From NCBI RefSeq assembly GCF_000734895.2, contig NZ_CP011382.1, forward strand, positions 3,016,700-3,080,699: a stretch of 64,000 bases of DNA. Direction: 5' to 3'. The position numbers were made by a program, and so were the translations under genes. A model generated the notes under the pieces. It was not told where the DNA came from. It did no database searches and worked only from the letters and a program-made list of their open reading frames with translations. The DNA comes from Calothrix sp. 336/3. Lineage in GTDB: Bacteria; Cyanobacteriota; Cyanobacteriia; Cyanobacteriales; Nostocaceae. Positions 46,505 to 53,104 of the stretch are shown here, piece by piece. Each line of letters starts with the position of its first letter. Position 1 is the stretch's first letter.

Positions 46505-46585
46505 GATTAGATTTCTCTGGCTAGCCAGGTTTATAATTAACTAGTTCTCAACGCTAGTATAAAGTTATTTGCTAAATTGAGAAAA

Positions 46586-46609
46586 CCCCGACTTTGAAAA
46601 AAATCGAGG
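46586..46609 (-). terminator. Possible rho-independent terminator after rtcB
   Basis: On the minus strand, CCTCGATTT and AAAGTCGGGG form an imperfect hairpin followed by TTTTCT, 30 bp past the rtcB stop codon. Confidence 0.45.
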
Positions 46610-46638
46610 TGATAAATATATGAAATTATTAATTCCTC

Positions 46639-47820
46639 TTAACCTTTAACGCAAACTACTTGCTTCAAAGTTGCCACCACTTCCACTAAATCAGATTGAT
46701 TTTCCATTACCTGATCTATAGGTTTATAAGCGGCAGGAATTTCATCTAAAATTCCAGAGTCTTTGCGACATTCCACCCCGGCTGTTTGTTGAATCAAATC
46801 ATCCAAAGTGTAGACATTTTTAGCTTTGCTACGGGATAACACCCTTCCCGCACCATGGCTACAGGAACAGAAACTATCAGCACAACCCTTACCCTTCACA
46901 ATGTAGGATTTAGTACCCATAGAGCCAGGTATAATACCATAGTCATTTTCTTGGGCACGCACTGCACCTTTGCGAGTTACATAGACTTCTTCGCCAAAAT
47001 GTACCTCTTTTTCAGCATAGTTGTGATGACAGTTTACCTCTAATAAAGGTTTAGTTGGTTTCCCCCCTGCGAGGTGCTTTTCCACAATACGCTTAAAGCG
47101 TGCCATCATCACTTCCCGATTGACACGAGCATAATCCTGTGCCCATTGTAAATCATGCCAGTAGGCGCGAAATTCCTCTGTCCCTGCGACAAAATTTGCT
47201 AAGTCTGGATCGGGTAATCTTTCACCAGCCATTTTTGCCAATTCTTTGGCAGTACTGATGTGACATTTTGCGAGTTTGTTACCAATATTGCGGGAACCGG
47301 AATGCAACATCAGCCAAACTTGATTCTCGGCATCAAGACAAACTTCGATAAAATGATTCCCACCTCCGAGGGAACCCATTTGCCGCATGGCTTTAACTTC
47401 TAAGTCTTGTACACCAGAATGTAAATCTTTGAAGTTTTGCCAACGTTGCCAGTTAGAAACTGTTTTTTCGACATCTTGATTTTCATCAAATCCCGTGGGA
47501 ATTGCAGCTTCAATATCTTGGCGAATTTTCTTCAATTTGCCTTCTAATTTATCACCGTTAAAGGGTGTTTTAATTGCACACATACCGCAACCAATATCCA
47601 CCCCCACAGCCGCAGGAATAATAGCTTCTTTTGTCGCAATTACAGACCCAACTAACGCACCTTTTCCAAGGTGAACATCTGGCATTAAAGCAACATGTTT
47701 AAATACAAAGGGCAAGGACGCGACATTCTTTGCCATTTTGGTTTCTTCGTGTCCTAGGGCATGATTTGCCCAAGAGTAAACAGGTGTAGCTTGAGAGAAT
47801 TCTAACTTTTCGTAAGACAT
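46639..47820 (-). CDS. rtcB: RtcB family RNA ligase
   Basis: The 393-residue protein has the RtcB fingerprints: VGVDIGCGMCAIK, GGGNHFIEV, MLHSGSRNIG, VNCHHNYAE, and the guanylylation-site region with CSHGAGRVLSR. RtcB joins 2',3'-cyclic phosphate or 3'-phosphate ends to 5'-OH ends with GTP and manganese, in RNA repair. Here it could repair RNA cut by toxins such as HepT, but no physical link exists. There is no partner rtcA or archease gene beside it. Confidence 0.92.
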   Translation of the reverse strand: MSYEKLEFSQATPVYSWANHALGHEETKMAKNVASLPFVFKHVALMPDVHLGKGALVGSVIATKEAIIPAAVGVDIGCGMCAIKTPFNGDKLEGKLKKIRQDIEAAIPTGFDENQDVEKTVSNWQRWQNFKDLHSGVQDLEVKAMRQMGSLGGGNHFIEVCLDAENQVWLMLHSGSRNIGNKLAKCHISTAKELAKMAGERLPDPDLANFVAGTEEFRAYWHDLQWAQDYARVNREVMMARFKRIVEKHLAGGKPTKPLLEVNCHHNYAEKEVHFGEEVYVTRKGAVRAQENDYGIIPGSMGTKSYIVKGKGCADSFCSCSHGAGRVLSRSKAKNVYTLDDLIQQTAGVECRKDSGILDEIPAAYKPIDQVMENQSDLVEVVATLKQVVCVKG

Positions 47821-48225
47821 ATAAATTTGCTGTTTTGATGATTTAAAAATTAAACTTTTGCTTTACTTGTAGCCACTTCATTATCTCAGGGCTGAAACCG
47901 AGGGAATTAAAAGCTTTAAAAATTAGATTTTATTCCAGGCTTTCATCGATTTTTTCCTCACATATTTATGTAATTTTGATTCATACTGCAATTTGACAAC
48001 AACTATTCAAAAGAGATTTTGATAAATCATAAAATACTCCTTTTGTTGATTGCCGAGACAAATCACAGGGATAAATTTGACTATATAAAAACTCTTATAC
48101 TACATTTGTACTTCAGGATGATTATGCCTGTCAAGTAGTACTTTTCCCTAGGATTAGCTACAATACTTACAAGATAAGCAGCGTAACCACTATTAGTAGT
48201 CAAATATTTAATTATAATTTCCAAC
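47821..48225. other. Divergent promoter region between rtcB and methyltransferase gene
   Basis: 405 bp, AT-rich, without reading frame, clear repeat or RNA gene. It must contain both divergent promoters. Confidence 0.35.
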
Positions 48226-49119
48226 ATGGCAAAAGGTGAAAATACAATCTGGGAAAGCTTTTTGGCTCCTGTAGTACGTTTCTTGATTGACGAAGAGGAA
48301 ATGCAGCGCTATGCCAAAAGTGTAGATTGGCAAAAGGAGAGCGATCGCCACCGCAATTTGTCAGTGGAATTACCAGAATACTACAGTAGTAAAAATTTCC
48401 ATGGTATCGAAAATGGATATCTTAACCCCACTGCTGCGATTAGCTACGATCCAATTACCCAGTATGTGTTACCACCCAATGAAACCTGGAACCGTCAAGC
48501 GTTGATTGATGTAGTCAAGGTAAAACCCCAGAGAATCTTGGATTTGGGTTGTGGTACAGGTTCAACAACTTTAATGTTAAAACAAGCTTTTCCCACTGCC
48601 GAAGTTATCGGTTTAGATTTATCACCCTATATGTTAGTGCGAGCAGAGCATAAAGCTATGAGTGCTAATCTTGACATTCGCTGGTGTCATGGGAATGCAG
48701 AAAATACAGGTTTTGCCAACGCTAGTTTTGATTTGGTGACAGCAGCATTGCTTTTCCATGAAACCCCCACCAGTGTATCTATAAATATTCTCCGGGAATG
48801 TTGGCGCTTACTTAAGGTAGGTGGACAAGTTGTAATTTTTGATGGCAATCAAAAAACCCTGCGTCAGTTAAAATGGCTGAATAATGTTTTTGAAGAGCCT
48901 TACATTCGTGATTACTCAGTGGAAAATGTGGATGCTTGGATGGATACCGTTGGTTTTGGTGCAGTGCGTACACAAGATGTCTGGTGGATGAACCAGGTGA
49001 CAAGTGGTATCAAACCTATACATAACAACCCTGTCACTACAACAACGATGGCAGACACAATCATAGATAATCAGGATTGGCAAGGTTATCCTTCCCCAGC
49101 TTTTGAAACAACAGCATGA
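48226..49119 (+). CDS. Class I SAM-dependent methyltransferase
   Basis: The 297-residue protein has motif I ILDLGCGTGSTT (about 104-115), motif II VIGLDLS, and post-I segments DIRWCHGNAENTGFANASFDLVTAALLFHE typical of UbiE-like methyltransferases. The N-terminal 90 residues are family-specific. The stop overlaps the next start by 4 nt, so it is coupled to the HAD hydrolase. The substrate is unknown. Confidence 0.88.
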   Translation: MAKGENTIWESFLAPVVRFLIDEEEMQRYAKSVDWQKESDRHRNLSVELPEYYSSKNFHGIENGYLNPTAAISYDPITQYVLPPNETWNRQALIDVVKVKPQRILDLGCGTGSTTLMLKQAFPTAEVIGLDLSPYMLVRAEHKAMSANLDIRWCHGNAENTGFANASFDLVTAALLFHETPTSVSINILRECWRLLKVGGQVVIFDGNQKTLRQLKWLNNVFEEPYIRDYSVENVDAWMDTVGFGAVRTQDVWWMNQVTSGIKPIHNNPVTTTTMADTIIDNQDWQGYPSPAFETTA

Positions 49120-49829
49120 GTTTAAAGGCAATATTATTCGATTTCAACGGTGTGATTATTAACGACGAATCCATCCATTTACAATTGATTGATGAGATTC
49201 TGATTCAAGAAAATCTCCAGCCGCAAAAGTTAATTGAGCGTCAAAGTTTGTTAGGGCGTAGCGATCGCCTATATTTCCAGGAACTGTTTACCAGTCGGGG
49301 TAGAGTTCTCCCTGAGGAATATTTGACACAGTTGTTAATGCGTAAGGCGGCAAATTACGCCCAGGAAATGGCAAAGTTAGAAAAGTTACCTTTGTATTCT
49401 GGTTTAGAAGACTTGATATTTCAAGCGCGATCGCTCAATTTACATCTAGGAATTGTCAGTGGTGCAGTTGCGAAAGAAATTGACACGGTTCTCGCCAGAA
49501 CTGACTTCCAAGAGCATTTTGCCGTAATTGTTACAGGTGAAGATACTACCACTAGCAAACCCGAACCAGAGGGTTACTTACTAGCCGTAGAGCGACTCAA
49601 TCACAAATATCCAGATTTAAATTTATTGCCGACAGAATGTTTAGCCATTGAAGACACCCCCGCAGGTATTCAAGCAGCGAATCAAGCCGGGATGCAAGTT
49701 GTTGGTGTGGCGAATACCTACCCCTTTCATTTCATGCAACGCTTGGCAAATTGGGCTGTAGACTACCTGATGGATTTGGAGTTGGAACGGGTACAGGAAG
49801 TTTTTGCTGGAGTCACAGTTGAGAGTTAG
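49116..49829 (+). CDS. HAD-superfamily hydrolase (CbbY/phosphoglycolate phosphatase type)
   Basis: The 237-residue protein has HAD motif I as FDFNGVIINDE (nucleophile Asp9; the usual second Asp is Asn), motif II GIVSGA, Lys in TTTSKPEPEGYLLA and motif IV AIEDTPAGIQAANQAG. The cap domain lies between about residues 17 and 90. The Asn in motif I is seen in some cyanobacterial members but would weaken the general acid; activity should not be assumed. ATGA overlap with the methyltransferase. Confidence 0.85.
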   Translation: MSLKAILFDFNGVIINDESIHLQLIDEILIQENLQPQKLIERQSLLGRSDRLYFQELFTSRGRVLPEEYLTQLLMRKAANYAQEMAKLEKLPLYSGLEDLIFQARSLNLHLGIVSGAVAKEIDTVLARTDFQEHFAVIVTGEDTTTSKPEPEGYLLAVERLNHKYPDLNLLPTECLAIEDTPAGIQAANQAGMQVVGVANTYPFHFMQRLANWAVDYLMDLELERVQEVFAGVTVES

Positions 49830-49889
49830 GGCGCAAAGCCATTTATGCTATAATAACAGTGGTGAATAGTGCTGTTTACCGTTAACTAA

Positions 49890-49962
49890 GGGGAATTAGC
49901 TCAGTTGGTAGAGTGCTGCGATCGCACCGCAGAGGTCAGGGATTCGAGCTCCCTATTCTCCA
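49890..49962 (+). tRNA. tRNA-Ala (anticodon CGC)
   Basis: The 73-nt cloverleaf has acceptor stem GGGGAAT/ATTCTCC with the G3-U70 wobble that identifies alanine tRNA, D arm GCTC/GAGT, anticodon stem CTGCG/CGCAG with loop ATCGCAC (anticodon CGC), and T arm AGGGA/TCCCT with loop TTCGAGC. CCA is not encoded. The HIP1 octamer GCGATCGC lies exactly in the anticodon arm. It is the apparent attachment target of the transposon end at 49973. Confidence 0.93.
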
Positions 49963-49972
49963 TTATACTTGT

Positions 49973-50037
49973 TGTCGATTGCCAAATTATTTGTCCGTGG
50001 TGACACATTAGTGTCCGCGTTGACAAATTATTTGTCC
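49973..50037. mobile_element. Terminal end of a type V-K CRISPR-associated transposon (CAST)
   Basis: Starting with TGTCG 10 bp after the tRNA gene, three TnsB-type sites follow at exact 20-bp spacing: GCCAAATTATTTGTCC at 49981, TGACACATTAGTGTCC at 50001 and TGACAAATTATTTGTCC at 50021. V-K CAST ends carry such repeats (TGACAAATTATxTGTC in the Scytonema element, from memory). The true terminus may be the TGT at 49970. The end lies 59-62 bp beyond the GTA PAM in the tRNA, the insertion distance known for V-K CASTs. No second end was found. Confidence 0.8.
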
Positions 50038-50077
50038 TTAAAATTCTGATTGAACTATTATACACATCTAATGCGGT

Positions 50078-50175
50078 GTACGATCGCAGCACTCCTTTCA
50101 ACCCACTTTAATTTCAGAACATTATTCTAATTCACTATCTTTCAACCTGCCCCAACCTGGAAGCAGCGTTGAAAC
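50078..50175 (-). CRISPR. V-K-type mini CRISPR array with delocalised tRNA-homing guide
   Basis: Read on the minus strand there is one full 37-nt repeat (50175-50139, starting GTTTCAACG and ending CAGGTTGAAAG) and a 32-nt spacer (50138-50107). A truncated repeat, GTGGGTTGAAAG (50106-50095), and a 17-nt spacer (50094-50078) follow. That spacer matches the tRNA-Ala gene at 49911-49927 in 16 of 17 positions, with 14 contiguous from the PAM side (GAGTGCTGCGATCG). The protospacer is preceded by GTA, fitting the V-K PAM GTN. A truncated repeat plus short tRNA spacer is the known homing guide of V-K CASTs. No tracrRNA or cas12k is present. Confidence 0.82.
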
Positions 50176-50217
50176 AGAATATCTCTTCACAAGGATTAGG
50201 GATGACTTTCAGAGATG

Positions 50218-51330
50218 CTAGCTTTCAGCTAACGCCCGACGAGCCAATTTAATATATGTCTTCACCGTTTCCGGGTTCATATTCAATGAGGCGGCAATAT
50301 CCTTAATAGGCTCCCCAATCTCTCGACGTGCTAGTATGGTAGCCCGCGTCTGACACACTGATATTGCTCTTTCCCCACCAGTGCGTTTTTGCTGCTGCAT
50401 AAATATTTCTGTCAATTGGGCAATCCGTTGTGCCAAGCTAGCTTCCAGATTGGGAGCTTCTGCTTCTGGCGCTTTTTGCAACCATCCCAGTCTAGTTTGC
50501 CCTAAACCAAAAGTCGTTTTATGTCCTGTACCACAGTAGGGCGCGAGTTGACCTAAACTATGGAATAATTGCCCGTACTCCGGATGTTGGGCAGCATTTG
50601 TTGTCAAAGTAAATTCCACGCTTCCAATAAACCCAGTCAGCATACCTCGTTTGCCTGCGGGAACCTTTTGGGTAGCAATTTGATGTCGGGTAATAATCAC
50701 ATGATTATCCACCCACTCGAGAAATTTCTCCCCATCTACAGGGTGCCCAGAAAAATCATTCCAACGTCTCAAATAGCTTTGAAAGACGTTAAAAGGTAAA
50801 GGTAAGGGAAAGTGATGGGCTTTGCGGCGGAAACTCGTCGGGCTAATAAAACTTAGAGCGAGATTTTTAGATGCTTTTTGTTGCAGCAGTTGGGCGTAGC
50901 TCGTTGGTGGATGGGCGAAACTAACAGCTTGGATTTGTAGAGGTGTGGTACGAAGTTCAATGTTAGCTGGTAAATTTCCTAACCAATCAGCCATCCATTG
51001 CACCAGATTTTGCGACAGTGCAGATACATACCAACGGTAATTTTTCTGGGCAATTAGTACCTGCTGTTTACCATTAGTAGCGATTTCTCCTTCTAGACGA
51101 GATATTGCAAAGGGTTTTTCCGATTCACCATCATGCAAATACTGGGAAAGTTCGGGGTTACTTTGACGCACCTGATCAAGAAACCAGGCATGAAGCCCTA
51201 TAGCGTATTCTGGGAACAGTATCAAATTACCCACAGGTGTCACATCAAAGGCAAGGGTGACTAACTCTGTAGAAGTGGATGCGTTGAGGAGATTTTGCAG
51301 ATTTTGGTTACTACGCTGGGGTGCTGGCAT
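50218..51330 (-). CDS. cas6: Cas6-family CRISPR RNA endonuclease fused to a C-terminal helix-turn-helix
   Basis: The 370-residue protein has a RAMP-type Cas6 core: SFISPTSFRRKAHHFPLPLP (about 160-179), VFQSYLRRWNDFSG, KVPAGKRGMLTGFIGSVEF and the glycine-rich loop GTGHKTTFGLGQTR (267-280). Residues 325-367 form an extra helix-turn-helix (EPIKDIAASLNMNPETVKTYIKLARR). Cas6 cuts precursor crRNA within repeats. The stop is 42 bp before the full CRISPR repeat on the same strand, so gene and array may be co-transcribed. V-K systems do not normally need Cas6, so its place here is odd. No other cas genes are in the window. Confidence 0.8.
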   Translation of the reverse strand: MPAPQRSNQNLQNLLNASTSTELVTLAFDVTPVGNLILFPEYAIGLHAWFLDQVRQSNPELSQYLHDGESEKPFAISRLEGEIATNGKQQVLIAQKNYRWYVSALSQNLVQWMADWLGNLPANIELRTTPLQIQAVSFAHPPTSYAQLLQQKASKNLALSFISPTSFRRKAHHFPLPLPFNVFQSYLRRWNDFSGHPVDGEKFLEWVDNHVIITRHQIATQKVPAGKRGMLTGFIGSVEFTLTTNAAQHPEYGQLFHSLGQLAPYCGTGHKTTFGLGQTRLGWLQKAPEAEAPNLEASLAQRIAQLTEIFMQQQKRTGGERAISVCQTRATILARREIGEPIKDIAASLNMNPETVKTYIKLARRALAES

Positions 51331-51447
51331 CTTAATTTTACTCAGAGGAGGGTGATTTCCCTATCTACTTTTTCCGTCCCCATAGGGGAAATACTAGCAT
51401 CTTTGACCACAGACAAGAATTAATTATGGCTGGAAAATATTAATTTT

Positions 51448-51780
51448 TCAATTTTTTGACTTTTTTTTCTGGTGATGGGAGATATGGTTGGCGTAACATC
51501 TTTCCAGGAATAACGATTGGCAGCTGTCGCGATCGCTGTCATAGGAGTTATCTGAGAGGAAAAATTCTGGCTCTGGATTCCCTTGTGACTTGTCAGAAAA
51601 ATTTTGATATGTGTTAGAGACAGGGCGAACATTTCCGGTTGTTCGATATTCACGCCACAATTTCTGGATAAAAGTCATACTCACTTTAAAGCGTCTTGCA
51701 AGTTGACGTTGTGAACCTTCTCCTGATGTGTAAGCTGTAATAATTTGATGGCGCAACTCTGGGGAATAAACAATAGGCAT
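51448..51780 (-). pseudogene. Truncated transposase-like helix-turn-helix protein
   Basis: The 110-codon frame begins with an IS630/Tc1-like N-terminal helix-turn-helix (ELRHQIITAYTSGEGSQRQLARRFKVSMTFIQKLWREYRTTG, about 7-48) but the catalytic DDE part is missing and the rest is low complexity, ending Lys-rich. It is probably the remnant of an insertion sequence, or less likely a small DNA-binding regulator for the adjacent cas6. A HIP1 site within the frame suggests it has been resident for some time. Confidence 0.6.
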
Positions 51781-51815
51781 AGTGGTACTCTCGTCTTACT
51801 AGTTGTTTTTGAAAA

Positions 51816-51842
51816 AAGATTGAGTACTTAGTACTCAATCTT
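51816..51842. terminator. 27-bp perfect palindrome, possible terminator or operator
   Basis: Arms AAGATTGAGTAC and GTACTCAATCTT are separated by three bases. On the minus strand the hairpin is followed by a run of six T, as in a rho-independent terminator, but it lies 36 bp upstream of the minus-strand helix-turn-helix frame, so it may instead be an operator or an insertion-sequence end. Confidence 0.5.
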
Positions 51843-52220
51843 CAAAAGGGAAAAACAGCAAAAGTAATTCTGGCTGAAGGTGTAAGTTTTGGTTTGAAAC
51901 CACTCCCGTGAGTGAGGTAGTTGCAGATATTCGACTCAGAGATTAGGTTTCAAGCTTGTTAAACTTGCTCTCAGTCAACCATGTATTCAGATTAGATAAA
52001 TGGCTGTGACAAAATTGTGACAACCTAGAAAATCTTTTTTAAGCATGTGGTGATACAAAAAATACGAACGCCATAGTAATTCCGACGAGAGACAAGGGAA
52101 TACTGAGTATATCTTCGAGGTTAAGGTGATTTTTCCCATTCTTGGCTAGTATTTTTGGCTATTTAGGGAGTTGTTACCTGTGATTCTCAAGTGATTTACC
52201 TAGGAAATGGAGTTCTCGGT
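51843..52220. other. Intergenic region before the signalling cluster
   Basis: 378 bp without a convincing gene. A direct repeat GTGACAAAATTGTGACAA (52005-52022) is noted but does not resemble an ordered transposon end. The promoter of the 52221 gene is expected here. Confidence 0.35.
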
Positions 52221-52868
52221 ATGAGTGAGATGAGTAGAGAAGATGTGCGTGAACGTCTCGGCAATATTGACCAAATACGCGATATTATTTTTGGGGCGCA
52301 TTTGCGAGAATATGAAAATCGATTTAGTAAATTGGAATCTAATGTTGGATTGTTACAGCAAGAAGTGCGATCGCAATTAGAACAGTTGAAAACAAGCTTT
52401 ACTATCGAACTCAAGACAGCTTTGGAAGGAAACGACAAAAAACTGAAATTACTGAGTCTCTCTACCCAAGAAGAAACTGCCGATTTGCGTCAGTTGTTGG
52501 ATCGTCTCAATCGCAGATTCTCCAGTAGTTTACAGTCACTAGATGAATCTTTGGATAATCAAACAAAATCTATCCGCGATGAACTTAATCATGGCAAAGC
52601 TCAATTACAGGATGATATTACCGCATTGCGGGATTTAGTTTTAGAGGAATTAGAAAGACATTGCTCACAATTACAGAATACAAAAGTTTCTCGTGCAGAT
52701 ATGGCAGAAACTTTGTTTGCTTTGGGAATGCGTTTAAAGGGAGAGGAGTTCATTCCTCAATTACAAAAAGCGGTAGATGCAAATGAAGAAGACTATAGCC
52801 AGTTAAACCTTTTGGAAAGTACTCAATTATCAAGATTGCTCACCCATTCTCATAGCCTTGATAGTTAA
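52221..52868 (+). CDS. Coiled-coil protein, first gene of a signalling cluster
   Basis: The ATG at 52221 with GGAG eight bases upstream gives 215 residues; an upstream GTG is rejected. The protein is almost wholly helical with long coiled-coil stretches (about 20-150) and begins MSEMSREDVRERLGNIDQIRDIIFG. No enzymatic motif. It precedes an OmpA-type membrane protein, a Rab-like GTPase and a hybrid kinase, so it may be a structural or scaffold component of the same pathway. The family is unknown to me. Confidence 0.7.
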   Translation: MSEMSREDVRERLGNIDQIRDIIFGAHLREYENRFSKLESNVGLLQQEVRSQLEQLKTSFTIELKTALEGNDKKLKLLSLSTQEETADLRQLLDRLNRRFSSSLQSLDESLDNQTKSIRDELNHGKAQLQDDITALRDLVLEELERHCSQLQNTKVSRADMAETLFALGMRLKGEEFIPQLQKAVDANEEDYSQLNLLESTQLSRLLTHSHSLDS

Positions 52869-53104
52869 GGACTAACTTATAACTATATAACTTTATCTAG
52901 AGGTATGGCATTTTGTATCTCTAGATATTTACTTGTATTTATAAATAGGTAGACATAATTCCAGGGAAATACATAAATTTATATCCAAAACCACAAGTGC
53001 AATATAGGATTTTAAGTAATGTGTAATTCCTGCTATATTGATATTTTTTTGTATCTGCCTAATTGATGAAATGAATAATTGATATTAATGAATATTTCTA
53101 TGAT

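Noticed and set aside
50139..50175. Full repeat interpreted as part of an ordinary type I or III array served by the adjacent cas6
   Set aside because: The truncated second repeat, the 17-nt tRNA-matching spacer with GTN PAM and the neighbouring transposon end are specific to V-K homing; an ordinary array would not explain them together.
52005..52022. GTGACAAAATTGTGACAA as the second end of the CAST element
   Set aside because: It is a single short direct repeat without the 20-bp-spaced TGACAAATTAT-type sites or terminal TGT, so it does not support an element end.
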